This document shows positions 31,766 to 41,745 of a DNA stretch of 64,000 nt, piece after piece (positions within the stretch are counted from its first letter, which is position 1; every line of letters starts with the position of its first letter). The translations under genes were made by a program, and so were the position numbers. Source of the DNA: Prorocentrum cordatum (Eukaryota > Sar > Dinophyceae > Prorocentrales > Prorocentraceae); NCBI GenBank assembly GCA_963575745.1, contig CAUYUJ010012191.1, positions 383,034 through 447,033 on the forward strand, in the 5' to 3' direction. The notes below the pieces were generated by a model, which saw nothing but the letters and a program-made list of their open reading frames with translations, did not search any database and was not told the origin of the DNA.

Positions 31766-32145
31766 TTCTCCGCATCGTCCTCCGTCCTCCCTCTTCGCAT
31801 CGTCCTCCGTCCTCCCTCTCCGCCCGGATGGGGCTTGGGCCAGCGCCGGAGGAAAGGCCGTGCGCGCGCGCCGCTTCGCCCCCCCCGCCGTCGCTCCCGC
31901 GGGCGCGCCTGGCGGCCCGCCGGTGCATCCGCAGCCGCCAGAGGGCGAGCTGCCGAGCCAGGCTTCGCCGCGCTGCCGGCCCTTTGAGCCAGGGCTCTCG
32001 CGGGCGCGGGCCAGGGAGTTGATGTATCCGGGGCCCGGGATGGGCGTGCATATTTTTTATTCATATCGCCTGTTGTTTAGTTTGATTTATAATTTGTATA
32101 TCTTATTAGAATGTCTTGTCAAATATAATTGTCTTGGGGATCATC
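31766..32145. other. GC-rich sequence ending in a 100-bp AT-rich island
   Basis: 31830-32040 is very GC-rich. At 32047-32137 the sequence turns abruptly AT-rich (TATTTTTTATTCATATC, TTTGATTTATAATTTGTATA). This island immediately precedes the retroelement and may be its true 5' end or the old insertion site. Confidence 0.5.
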
Positions 32146-32189
32146 ATCGATGCCGGCCTGAATTCCCCATCGGCATACATGCTCAAGCG
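32146..32189 (+). repeat. Split direct repeat A1 (5' end of the retroelement)
   Basis: The 44 bp from ATCGATGCCGGCCTG to TGCTCAAGCG match 40168-40211 at about 37 positions; nearly all differences are transitions. Weaker similarity (CGTCTCC) continues for about 25 bp. Confidence 0.75.
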
Positions 32190-32450
32190 CTGAAGGTGCG
32201 CGTCTCCTGCGCGCATGGAAGCCCTGCTGGGCTTGGCGCCTCCCGCGCCCCGTCAACTGGAGGCCGCTGTCTTGCGCAGTCCCGGTTGTCCAGCGTGTTC
32301 CAACTGCGCCTGCCCAGCGGTGAGCCGCTCGATCACGTGCGCAGGGCCCGCCAGCACCAGCCAGATCACGGTGCAGGGGCGGGACTTGCTGGGGTTTTCT
32401 GCGGCGCTCGTGAGCGGCATCGTGTTGCGGCGAGGCTGGGGTCTCCTGAG

Positions 32451-32523
32451 GGCGCACTTGACACGAATGGTGTCGGCAGCGCCGTCCTCAGGGCGCACTT
32501 GACACGAATGGTGTCGGCAGCGC
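32451..32523. repeat. Short tandem duplication
   Basis: GGGCGCACTTGACACGAATG followed by GTGTCGGCAGCGCCG occurs twice, about 39 bp apart, within the 5' untranslated part of the retroelement. Confidence 0.85.
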
Positions 32524-32633
32524 CGGCACCACAGACCACTTCTCTCCCGTCGTCGACGGCATCCCTGCAACCGCTCCTGGATCAGCCAGCCTCCGATTAA
32601 TACGGTTGCAATGTCATCGAGCCTCAAGTCGAA

Positions 32634-33772
32634 GTGATGAATCGATCTTTCGATACCATCGAGTTCCAGGTGACAGCCCACTTCCCGGACGATGCCAACG
32701 GCTTCTACTGGCACGTGCGCTTCCTACTGGGTCACCTTCGCCCCGGCCCTGGATCTCAGAAGTCACGACGACAGTGCGACGAGACACATCGTGCTGAGCA
32801 GGAATGCTCTGTGGCCCGCAAGGATCCACCGCAACGAGATCTTCGGGCTCGGCCCCATCACGCGGGTGGGGCTCAACCGCTTTGCTTGTGTGCAGGCGCG
32901 CGTGCTGTCCGACGGTGACGAGGGTGCCGGGGCCCCAGAGACGGCGAGGCTTCGCGCAGGGCCTGACCTGGAGAGGCTAGGCGAGGGTGTCCCCCAGGAC
33001 ACCGTGGACGACCAGGAGCGCTTCTCGGATATTGGCAATTCGGCCGTGGCGGAGGTTCACGGCGCCGTCGCATGGGCTGCGAGGGTGATTGCCGGAGACC
33101 GCGAGGCTTGGTTTAAAAAGAGGCAGGCTGCTGAGCGGGATGATCGCATCATCGGCGTTCAGGTCAGCAGCGGCAAGAGGTGCATCGCGTTTAAGGGAGC
33201 CTTGGCTCTGTACCCACAGATGAAGGACAACGATTGGGGCTTCCCCGGGCCCGAGCTGGCCGCGGAGGGCCTTGCCCTGATCGACAAAGCGGGCGGCATC
33301 GAGGTTCACGAGCGAGACTGGCAGAACGACTCGGGGTGCATCCGGGCTCGTCCGCGCCTATCCAGCGGCGTGGCTCTGGAACGAAGACGCCGACGCTGCG
33401 GATCGAGGTGGGCCAATGGGCGCGCGCCCGACCTGCAGGGGTAGAGAGTCTTCGCCGCCGGCAGGTGCAGCTCGAGATGGCAGTCGATCGCAGCCCCGCC
33501 CGCCCCGACTTCACGGGCCTCGAGGAGGTGGTGGGCGGCGTGGCCACGGCGCCCAGCTGGGCCAGCACGGGGGCGCTCCGCGAGTGGGTCGCGGGCCGCC
33601 AGAAGGACAGGGCCCAGGTGCTCAAGCGGGCCAGGCCGGCGCGGGAGGAGCGCGCCCGCGCGGGGCCAGGGGCGAAGCGACTGCCGAGGCCGAGGATGGA
33701 CCCGAAGACGATAACCAAGGGGGGCGAGGGCGACAGGGAGGAGGGGGCGGCGCCGCCGCTTCCCAGGATTGA
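32634..33772 (+). pseudogene. Retroelement N-terminal domain (dinoflagellate-type), frameshifted
   Basis: The first recognisable part is FYWHVRFLLG at about 32703. After a frame change it continues as YWVTFAPALDLRSHDD, HIVLSRNALWPARI and FGLGPITRV. One frame then stays open from 32692 to 33444 (250 codons) through WFKKRQAAERDDRIIGVQ and DWQNDSG. A further frame change leads to LEMAVDRSPARPDFTGLEEV, REWVAGRQKDRAQVLKRARP and a basic tail. These blocks in this order resemble the region upstream of the polymerase in dinoflagellate recombinase-bearing retroelements. I know them as a recurrent conserved domain of unknown biochemical role, possibly Gag-like. At least two frameshifts make this copy non-functional. 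The family match is from memory of sequence patterns, not a search. Confidence 0.6.
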
Positions 33773-34087
33773 TGGCGCATCTACCTCGGGGGCTCGGGGG
33801 GGCGAGGCTCCTCCGCTCGGGCCCGCGCGTCGCGGAGTCCAGCGTCGTCTTTTGACGGTCGTCGCCGCGGCGAAACGCCCCTGCTGCCGCGGGCGACCGC
33901 GCCGCCGACCTGCGGGCTCGCGTCTGGCCCTGGCAGCGACGAGCTCGGCGGCTTGTGAGGGGGCCGAAGCGCTGAATCGCAATGCCACGGTGTAAACTTG
34001 ACCTCGCCCCGCGGGGCTTCGATTTAATTAACTTGACTTCGACGGGCGGCGTGCTCTCGGGGGGCTTCTGGCTTCGAGGTCCCAGCG

Positions 34088-34657
34088 TTGGCTGCGCGTG
34101 ACTTCTCAGAGTTGCAGATCTGTCGGGGAGCGCTATCGCCTCGCCCTCCGATGCCCCCACCCCCCGGCAGAGGCTGCGCAGCTACTTCGACGCTGCGATG
34201 TGCAGATCGGGCGCAGCGCCGACGGGCTTCTCGGTCACGCCCCGGATTTGCCAGAACCTGCGCTGGGATCCGCTGCGCGGCAGTCTGCCGCCTAACGCCG
34301 ACGCGCGTTGCATTCGAGCACCTGGCCGGCATTGGGCTGGCCATTCTTTTTTCCGGCGCGGGGCGACGGTTTTCTGCGCGCCCTTCCCCGCGAAGAAGGG
34401 GGCGGGGTCCGCGCGGCCCTCGGCCCCCGACGGGCCCGCCTCAGTCATGGGCGGCCGCCGACATCGCCGCTTGCCTCAGCCAGCGCGATGGGCGCGGCGG
34501 GGCCGCGTCGGCGCCCATCTTTGCTGTCGACGCGGACGTCGACGACTGTTTCTACAATTTTTTAAACTCGCAGCGCGCCTCCAGGTTCCGCATGGAGGCA
34601 TGGTGCGCGACCGAGGACGTCCGTGATTATGAAAACCAGCGACTTGCGACGGAATGA
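34088..34657 (+). pseudogene. Reverse-transcriptase fragment (motif A region)
   Basis: The frame contains IFAVDADVDDCFYNF, with the aspartate codon at 34535. This fits reverse-transcriptase motif A, in which a hydrophobic strand precedes Asp and is followed by a CFY or AFY turn. Another frame just upstream reads ATVFCAPFPAKKG, possibly a worn form of the fingers region usually written as an FF.V.KK.G block. Motifs B and C (the second aspartate pair) are not found downstream, because a minisatellite array begins at about 34850. Only about 60 codons around the motif look genuine, so the call is moderate. Confidence 0.45.
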
Positions 34658-34849
34658 CTGTCTGCGGCCCAGTGAGAAGGTCTTCGTTTGCTCCGAGGGT
34701 ATTTACACGAGATTGTCATCTTTGCCCCAGCACTTGTCAGGGCAATGTCCAAAACCGTTTAAACAAATGATGCCCCCCCCGGATCCCGACTGCCATTCAT
34801 TCGCATCCGAATAATGATGGTTTCTCTCCCCCATGGACAAGATTCCATG

Positions 34850-36170
34850 GATGCTGATATGCCGATCGATGCCATTTGTACGTGCCTCGGTACCAGGGAG
34901 AATGCCGACGGGGATGTTCCCGTCTTCCGATCAGAGAATGAATTTTTACATAGGGGTTTTCGCCATTGGGTTCTGGAATTCAACATCGCCCCCGTGGTCT
35001 AAAATCTATCAGCGGCATGCCGCCGCCGCGCGCGCGCGGGCGCGCGCGTTGGCGATTGGCATTCGCGCATTCGGTGTCGCATTTCCACGCGGGGATGTTC
35101 CCGTCACCCGATCAGAGAATGAATGTTTACATTGGGTTTTCGCCATTGGGTTTTGGAATTCAACATCGCTCCCGTGGTCTGAAATCTATCAGCGGTATGC
35201 TGCCGCCGCGCGCGCGTTGGCGATTGGCAGTTGCGCGTTCAGTGTCGCATATCAACATGGGGGTGTTCTCGTCTTCCGATCAGAGAATGGATTTTTACTT
35301 CAGGTTTTCGCCATTAGATTTTGGAGTTCAACCTCGCTCCCGTTGTGCCAAGCCTATCAGCGGCATGCCGCCTCCGCGCGCGCGTTGGCGCTTGGCATTT
35401 GTGCATTCAGTGCCGTATATCCACGTCGGGATGTTCCCGTCTTCCGATCAGAGAATGAGTTTTTACATGGGGTTTTCGCCATTGGGTTCTGGAATTCAAC
35501 ATCGCCCCCGTTGCATCATATCAGCGGCATGCCGCCGCCGCGCGCGCGTTTGCGATTGGCATGTTTGCATTCAGCGTCGCATATCCACATGGGGATATTT
35601 CCGTCTTCAGATCAGAGAATGAGTTTTTACATTGGGTTTTCGCCATTGGGTTTTGGAGATCAAATTTCGCCCCGTTGTATAAGATTCATCAGCGGCATGC
35701 CGCCGCAGCGCGCGCGCGCTAATCTTCGCCCCGTTGTGTAACATCTATCAGCGGCATGCCGCCTTCGCGCGCGCGCGCGCGCGCGCGCGCGCGCGTTGGC
35801 GCTTGGCATTATTGCATGTGGTGTCGCATATCCACATCGGGATGTTCCCGTCTTCCGATCAGAGAATGAATTTTTACATTGGGTCTTTGCCATTTTGTTT
35901 TGGAGATCAAATTTCGCCCCGTTGTATACAATCGATCAGCGGCATGCCGCCGCCGCGCGCGCGCTCAACTTCGCCCCGTTGAATAGAATATATCAGCGGC
36001 ATGCCGCCTCCGCGCGCGCGTTGGCGCTTGGCATTTGTGCATTCAGTGCCGTATATCCACATCGGGATGTTCCCGTCTTCCGATCAGAGAATGAGTTTTT
36101 ACATTGGGTGGGTTTTCGCCATTGGGTTTTGAAGATCAAATTTCGTCCCGTTGTATAATCTATCAGCGGC
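34850..36170 (+). repeat. Minisatellite of about 170-bp units, 7 copies, inside the retroelement
   Basis: The anchor GATCAGAGAATG occurs at 34929, 35109, 35278, 35446, 35610, 35857 and 36082. Spacings are 180, 169, 168, 164, 247 and 225 bp. Each unit carries GGGATGTTCCCGTCTTC, TTTTTACATTGGG, TTTTCGCCATTGGGTT, a TATCAGCGGCATGCCGCC block and a CGCGCG run. The longer intervals hold an extra partial unit. GCGGCATGCCGC is a 12-bp perfect palindrome. At 35766-35794 the CG run reaches about 29 bp. The unit is not a constant multiple of 3 and shows no sign of protein selection, so the frame of 302 codons across it is not called as a gene. Confidence 0.92.
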
Positions 36171-36770
36171 GTGCCGCATTCGCGCGTCCAGCGCCGCTTC
36201 GCAACCCAGAGAGGGTGCGCGGTGCGCAGGGAGTGGTCCCTGAGCGCAGTCTCCATCCACGAGGGGGTCGCATGGCGTGGCAGGCGTGGCCTGACGCCAA
36301 GAGGGGGTGCGCAGGAATCTGCCCCTGCACGCGGGGCGCCAGGGCGGTCGCGGGGGCGTCTCCAGCGACCCAGTTTGCCCCGCCCCCCTTGTGTTTTCTA
36401 TAGGCGCACTACAGCGCCGGGGAAAACGACGTTTTTAATTGTCTCCCCACATTTTGTTGAACAGTTTTTTGATATTAATCTCGCGGCCATTCAACGCCCC
36501 CTTAAATTGCGCGGCGCGCCGAGAGACCGGGCCACTGCGCCCGGCGTCTGTCAAGGGGCCGCTGCCGGGGAGGTCTGCGCTGGCAATTTCAACTCCTTGA
36601 GCCTCGGCGCCAGTGACTCGCGCGACAATGCGGGTCGCATATGCAGCCCGCTCGCGCCCCAACGCGAAGGCACGCGCGGGCGACGTAGCGGAGTGACCTA
36701 CCTGGCGAGCCCGGGCCCGGTGTTCCATGCCCAACGCGAGGTGCCTCGTCGCACCCAGCGGCGGACGTGG

Positions 36771-37200
36771 AGATTCGCCTTCGCGACGCGGGCCTATCTT
36801 CGACGCCCCCACATCAGGGGCGAGGAGATGGAGGCACGGCTCGGAGACGCGGCCTGCATGATCTCGTCGGCGCCCGAGCTCTCCGCCATCTTGCAGGACT
36901 TCCGCGCCTTCGTCGCGGAGGCGCGCGGTCGGCGGCTTCTGGTCCCTCCCGCGGCGAAGTTGGAGGTGGAGCTGGTCCGCTGTCTGGTTTTCCGTCATCG
37001 AGGCGGGGTCGGCGCCCCCGTCTGGCGGGGGGTGCGCGCGGGCGACTCTTCCGCCGTTGGTTGCGCGCTGCTGTCCGCAGAGTGCGAGGCGCAGGAGTTC
37101 CACGACGCTGCGAGATACCGCGAGCGCAGGCGCCGCCGCGCGGTCCAGAGCCTCGCGCCCGCGAGGCTGGACGCCCCCGACGTGATTGACGAGCCGGGGG
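36771..37200 (+). pseudogene. RNase H-like region of the retroelement
   Basis: Within a stop-free frame, the segment LRRPHIRGEEMEARLGDAAC, then SAPELSAILQDFRAFVAEAR, KLEVELVRCLVFRHRGGVGAPVW (given in parts) and RAGDSSAVGCALLSAE resembles the stretch that follows the polymerase in this element class. There, 'E..LGH..F' and 'L....FVR' helices precede the first RNase H aspartate. The candidate catalytic Asp is in AGDSSAVG (codon at 37044). Other RNase H acidic residues were not identified, so this assignment is weaker than the recombinase. Confidence 0.4.
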
Positions 37201-37978
37201 GCCTCTCAGCTAAGGTCTCTACCGGCGAGGAGGTCTTCTGCGATGCGGCCGCCCCGGGGCGCTCAGCTTTGCCAGTCGCGAGCGACGCCTCCGCCGCGAG
37301 CGCAGTCCGCGCGGCGCGCGCGGCGCACTGTCCGCTGCGCGGCGGAGGTTCAGGCGCCACTGGAGGGAGAGATCTGGCTGGACGACATCGCCCCCCCGTC
37401 GACCGATCGATGGTTTTGACGCGATCGGCGGGCCTCCCTGTGCGAGCGGGAGCGGGAGTGGCCCGATGAGCGCATCAACTCGAAGGGCCCACTTGCCTTC
37501 CCGTCCCTTCGCCACCTCGGAATTGGCGCCCGCGCGCGCTGCCGTCGCTGTCTGCGCACAGGCGAGAACTCGGTGACGTTCAACGGTTTCGAGAAAGGTC
37601 GACTCAGGAGTCCCGCTCTCGACGCGCTGGCTCGACGCTTGACCCTTATCGTCTCGGCCGCGGCGTCGACGCGAGATATCGTCCGGGGCGGGCGCAACGT
37701 TGCTGACTGTGGGTCTCGGTTCCTCAGAAGGCTCGCGGGCGCGTGGCCGATAGGCGCGGCAATGTTCGCGCAGTGAAGAGTTGTCTGTCGGGTGTCCACG
37801 TTCAGCTGGACAGTGGCGATGCATTTGTGGGGCTCAGTATCCCCTGCGCACCTCGCCCTCGTCGTCGGCTACGCCTGCGGCGCGGGCGCCGCGGAGGCCA
37901 CCGCCGACCGACGTGGATTGTAACGGTGTCTTGGTAGGCGACCCGCGCGGCCGTGGCTCATCTCTCTGTCGGGGTGAC

Positions 37979-38220
37979 ATGATTTTCTTGGAGCTGCCTC
38001 AAGGCTCCGCAGAGCTCTCCAGGGCTGCGCGACGGCGCGGCCAACGCGTGGCCCCCCGTATCTTTGTAGGAGGGGCGTCAAAAGATTGGAGCGGGCCCGG
38101 CAGCTGGAGTTGGCGGGGGTCGAGCAGGCGGTTTTCGCTGCGGAGGTCGCCCGCAAACGCCATGGACGTAGAGTGTCTTGGTCAATTCAGAATCTTGCGA
38201 CCTCGAAGCTTTGGAGCGCT
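37979..38220 (+). pseudogene. Methyltransferase-like domain fragment of the retroelement
   Basis: Frame 2 reads MIFLELPQGSAELSRAARRR from 37979, matching the glycine-rich S-adenosylmethionine motif I in the form FLELF.GSG.LS.A.R.RG. In another frame, VSWSIQNLATSKLW at about 38173-38214 matches the later WSIENP..S.LW block that follows motif I in the related dinoflagellate domain. Here E has become Q and P has become L. The intervening sequence is frameshifted. DIRS-1-type retroelements carry a DAM-like methyltransferase between RNase H and the recombinase, so position supports the call. Whether this domain is of adenine or cytosine type cannot be decided from these fragments. Confidence 0.45.
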
Positions 38221-38928
38221 TCCCCCGGTCCATGGGCGCTGCTGTCTTTCTGCGGCCATCGAGGCGGGCCCGCGGCAATGCCAGCGCCCAGTGCCGTAAA
38301 AAAAAAAACGACCACTCTGCGCGCTAGATCTTCCGCCCTCGCAAGCGTGGAAGCTCGATGTCCTGGCGCCGCGCCTGACCGCCAGCGTGCGCACCCCGCA
38401 GGGGCCCGCCGACTTGTTGGCTCAGATGGGCCGCGCGGCTGCAGCAGGGGCGCGCCCACCTGCCCCCCGCCGTGCCTGGGGCCGCGCCACGCGGCGGGCG
38501 GGGCCCGGAGCTGGTCGCGGCCGCCCCGCCGGACTGGCTCGAAGGCCGGTCGGCTCCTCTCCCGGAGGCCGTCATCGCTGGCGAGCTGCGACGGCGACGG
38601 CGCGCCGCGGCGACTTGGAGGCGCGCCGCCCCGGGCGAGCCAGGCGGCGAGAACCTTTCCTTCACGGCGCGGGCAGGCGGGGCGATAAAGAGGCAAGGCA
38701 TCGACTTGGCGATAAAGAGGCAAGGCAGGGCGATAAAGAGGCCCGCGCCGGCCTCGGCGCCGCGTCGGGGAGTTCAGGCGTCGCGCTGGAGGCGATGCCA
38801 GTCCCGGGCTTCTTCGCCGTGGCGCGGCTGGCCTGAAGACGCTGGAGCACTGCCGCGTGGCCGTGGCCAAGTTCACCCTGCGGGCCAAGACGCGGGGCGC
38901 GCGCCGCCTAGGCCCCAGCTAAAAAACA

Positions 38929-39700
38929 ATGGAGTGCTACGTTGAGAAACTTGCTTATTCGGAGTGCAATCCTGCCGCCGGTCGCTTCGCCGCGCGCGGC
39001 TGGGTCAAGCTGAAGGCCGACAGCCGCCGGACTGCGCCAGTGGATTTGGGCAGAGGCTGGCCTAAGTTGTTTCGGAAGTTCGCGCCTGAATCATGTCCCA
39101 AGGAGACCATCTTCCTTGTCCTCCTTTGGCTCGCTGAGAACGGTTGACTTGGCGCGTCAGCTGCGGAACTGTTGCAGTTCGACTTGTACGCTCGGCCCTT
39201 TGAGATCTTCGACTTTACTACGTCGGCGCTATCACTCCCTCGCCCACCGCGACGTCTGCGCGCCGCAGGTGGGCCGTCACTTCGGGCAACTCGACCAGGG
39301 CAAGCGCACTAAGACGGGCAATGTTGACAAGGATGTTATATGCGGCTCTTGTGTGTGTGTGGGGGGGAGTGGGTTGTGGAGTTTTTTGTCAATGATCCAG
39401 CGTGCCACTCCAGCAGATGCGCTGTTGTTTCTTCGCTTTACTGTTCGGCGGTATAAGAAAGAGATTCAGCGGCCCATGTAGGCGCTGGACTTGGAACCAT
39501 TGAACATCGCGCCTCACGCGTTGCGGCATTCGGGCCCAAGTAACGCTTTGTTGAAGAAGCGCCGGACGCTTGATCTCATCAGACGCAGAGGTCGCTGGCA
39601 GGCCATCAAGAGCGCGCAGCGCTATGAGAAGCATGCGCTGCATCTCTCTCAGTTCAAAAAGGTCATGACGGCTTTGGCTGCCAAGCTGCCCGGTGGCTAA
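38929..39700 (+). pseudogene. Tyrosine recombinase (integrase), stops and frameshift, catalytic set visible
   Basis: The N-terminal core-binding part reads from 38929 (ECNPAAGRFAARGWVKLKAD, FRKFAPESCPKETIFLVLLW), then a TGA at 39145. Past the stop the same frame gives AELLQFDLYARPFEIFDF, the Box I region with its Arg codon at 39193. A shift to frame 2 follows, with GKRTKTGNVDKDV (Lys 39311) and SFLSMIQRATPADALLFLRF. A TAG lies at 39479, and then ALDLEPLNIAPHALRHSG (His 39515, Arg 39524) and RRGRWQAIKSAQRYEKH (Trp 39596, Tyr 39623). Arg, Lys, His-x-x-Arg, Trp and Tyr are the expected active-site series of tyrosine recombinases. Known role: inserting a circular cDNA of the element by site-specific recombination. 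The copy is inactive: two in-frame stops and one frameshift. Confidence 0.8.
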
Positions 39701-39789
39701 AGACGTGCTTCGTGATGCGCTGTACAGCAGGTTGCCGCAAAGACTTCAGGGATCAGCGGCTCGATCCTTTTTTTGTAAACCCACCGTCC

Positions 39790-40140
39790 ATTCCCGCACC
39801 GCCGCCATTGTCACGTTTCTGGCGAGTTGTTGGCCCCTTTCGGTGGCTCTGGATCGTATTGTACTTGAGAAACTCCCGCCATTCCCTGGACATCTTCGTT
39901 GGTGCGAATGTCTTTGCTCGCCGCCTGCTTCCTTTGTACAATGTTGTCTGGGCTGCTGATATCAGATTGTTGGGAAAGTGCGCGCACGTGGTTTTCGCCC
40001 ATTCCGACGGCTTCAGGGATCTTCAGCAGATCATGTCAGTTGAGGGGCTGGTCGGGTCTTGCTCCGTGGCCCTGAAGATGGAAAGGGCCTCGAAGGGGCT
40101 CTGATACCACAGCGTGCTTTGGGGAGTGCGTTCCAAATGG
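39790..40140 (+). repeat. Split direct repeat B1
   Basis: From about CCCGCACC to AGCGTGCTTTGGGGAGTGCG it aligns with 40235-40600: GGTGGCTCTGGA against GGCGGCTCTGGA, GTCTTTGCTCGCCGCC, GGCTGCTGATATCA, GGGAAAGTGCGCGCACG, CAGATCATGTCA and GAGGGGCTGGTCGGGTCTTG. Offset 441-457 bp. Confidence 0.85.
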
Positions 40141-40167
40141 CAACGCATTGCTAGCTTACGAGTATGT

Positions 40168-40211
40168 ATCGATGTCGGCCTGCACTCCTCGTCGGCACAC
40201 ATGTTCAAGCG
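40168..40211 (+). repeat. Split direct repeat A2
   Basis: ATCGATGTCGGCCTG to TGTTCAAGCG, matching 32146-32189. It lies exactly between B1 and B2. Confidence 0.75.
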
Positions 40212-40234
40212 TTCCAAGAATCGTCTCCGCCACA

Positions 40235-40600
40235 GCCCGCACCATCTCAACAAGAGTCTCGATGTCGATCTTTGGGCCGGCCGGCGGCTCTGGAGTCTAT
40301 CGTGCTTGAAGGACTCTCATTTGGGTTTCGACATCTTCGCCGTTGTGGATGTCTTTGCTCGCCGCCAGCTTTCTGTGCACAGTGTTGTTTAGGCTGCTGA
40401 TATCAAGCTGTGCGGTGGCCTGTCTTGTGGGAAAGTGTGCGCACGCGGCTTTTGCCTACTCCGACGGCTTTTGGCGCCTTTTGCAGATCATGTCATGTGA
40501 GGGGCTGGTCGGGTCTTGCTCTTTATCCTGTGGATGGAAGGTCCTCGAAAGGTGCTCTCATGCCACAGCGTGCTCTGAGGAGTGCACTTCAGATGGGGAT
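40235..40600 (+). repeat. Split direct repeat B2 (3' end of the retroelement)
   Basis: Second copy of the B repeat. Similarity to B1 fades after CAGCGTGCTCTGAGGAGTGC at about 40590, which sets the probable 3' end. Confidence 0.85.
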
Positions 40601-40683
40601 ATATCAATACATCAACATTCGTTGAATGAGCATTCAGATATGTAGCCCATCGAATATACGTAATCTGTAAGGATATACTTATA

Positions 40684-40722
<39 letters not shown>

Positions 40723-40830
40723 TTGTACACACACATATACATACATATATATATGTGTGTATGTATGTGTGTTTGTATGTGTATGTGTGTATATGTGTAT
40801 ATATATATATATACGATCACAGGGGCGGGG
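40600..40830. repeat. AT-rich sequence with TA and TATG/TGTG microsatellites
   Basis: A TA run of about 36 bp at 40686-40719 is followed by ACACACATATACATACAT and TGTGTATGTATGTGTG, which are mutually inverted and could fold. Confidence 0.9.
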
Positions 40831-40869
40831 GCGTTATCATAGGTTTTTCTTGTCGCCACGGGTGCTCCG

Positions 40870-41700
40870 GGCTCACGGGGGGCCCTCCCCGAAGGCCCTC
40901 CCCAGAGGGCCGAAGCCGCCCAGACGGCTTCAAGTCCTCAAGTGGCAGAAGGCGTCCAGATGTCCTGCGCGACTTCCGGACGGCTCCAGGTAGCTTCGAG
41001 ACGGCCCAAGAGAACTCGACGAGCGCTCCCCAGAGGGCCCCAAGAGGCAAAATCCACAGATTTTCATTCAGGTTTCCAGTGTCTTAGGTGGTCTCGACTT
41101 TCGAGCTTCTGACGTTCCACGACGTCCCCACTTGCCTCCAAAACCGCGCCAAGACGACCCAAGAGGCCCCCAAGTGGGGCCCAAGAGCAGGAGCCCGAAA
41201 CAGAAATTCGAGCCTTCCGTCCCAAGATGCCCCCAGACGGCCCAAGAGGAGTCGACGAGCGCCCCCCAGAGTCTCGACTTTTCCAGCTTCCGTCGCTCCA
41301 CGACGTCCCAAGAGGCCCCCAAGACCGCCCCAAAGTCGAGCCAAGAGGCCAGAGTGCCCAAAGACGGCCCAAGGGGCCCCAAGACGGCAATAGAGGCGCC
41401 CAAGATGCCTCAAGACGGTCCCACGATGGGCCCGAACGCAGGAACCCGAAGCAAGAATTCGAGCCTTGCGTCCTGAGATTCCTCAGACAGCCCAAGAGAA
41501 CTCGACGAGCGCTCCTTAGCCCCAAAAGGCAAGAACCACACGTTGCCCTAAGGGTTTCCAGTGTTTTGGGTGGGTCACGACTTATTTTAGCTTCCCGCGC
41601 CCCACGACGTCCCAAGAGACCCCCCAAGAAGGCACCGAGAGCAGTTGAGGCGCCCAAGACGGCCCAAGAGGGCCCCAAGACGGCCCCCAAAGGGATTCAC
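40870..41700 (-). repeat. GGCCNTCTTGG minisatellite, minus orientation
   Basis: Units such as CCCAAGAGGCCCC and CAAGACGGCCC repeat with spacers containing TTTCCAGTGTYTTRGGTGG and CACGACGTCCC (41075-41130, 41545-41610). This is the reverse orientation of the arrays at 44.4 and 46.6 kb. Confidence 0.85.
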
Positions 41701-41745
41701 ATGGAACACGAGTTAGCACAAAACGGTTTCCTCATGGACTGCGTT

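Larger units (their letters stand above)
32146..40600 (+). mobile_element. Decayed DIRS/PAT-like tyrosine-recombinase retroelement
   Basis: Seen: remnants read left to right on the plus strand as a conserved N-terminal domain (32.63-33.77 kb), a reverse-transcriptase motif (34.53 kb), an RNase H-like segment (36.8-37.1 kb), a methyltransferase-like segment (37.98-38.22 kb) and a tyrosine recombinase (38.93-39.70 kb). A 44-bp sequence at 32146 recurs at 40168, between two copies of a repeat of about 400 bp (39790-40140 and 40235-40600). Known: members of the DIRS order use a tyrosine recombinase instead of a DDE integrase; DIRS-1-type elements also carry a methyltransferase; PAT and Ngaro types end in split direct repeats of the form A1-ORFs-B1-A2-B2. 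Inferred: this is a dead member of that order with PAT/Ngaro-type ends. Every domain has stops or frameshifts, and a minisatellite (34.85-36.17 kb) splits the polymerase region. It is likely a dinoflagellate lineage-specific clade. Confidence 0.75.

Noticed and set aside
34766-34830. Possible start of a short secreted protein near MMVSLPHGQDSMD
   Set aside because: It runs directly into the minisatellite and has no recognisable signal peptide or conserved continuation.
34833-35741. 302-codon frame across the 170-bp minisatellite, reading FPSSDQRM and FAIGFWNSTS repeatedly
   Set aside because: Unit lengths of 180, 169, 168, 164, 247 and 225 bp are not consistently multiples of 3, so the repeated peptides come from different frames. 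The frame is open because the unit has few stops.
36171-36770. N-terminal half of the 432-codon frame as a real protein
   Set aside because: The first 200 codons show no match to the retroelement domains and begin inside the minisatellite. Only the part after about 36771 resembles a domain.
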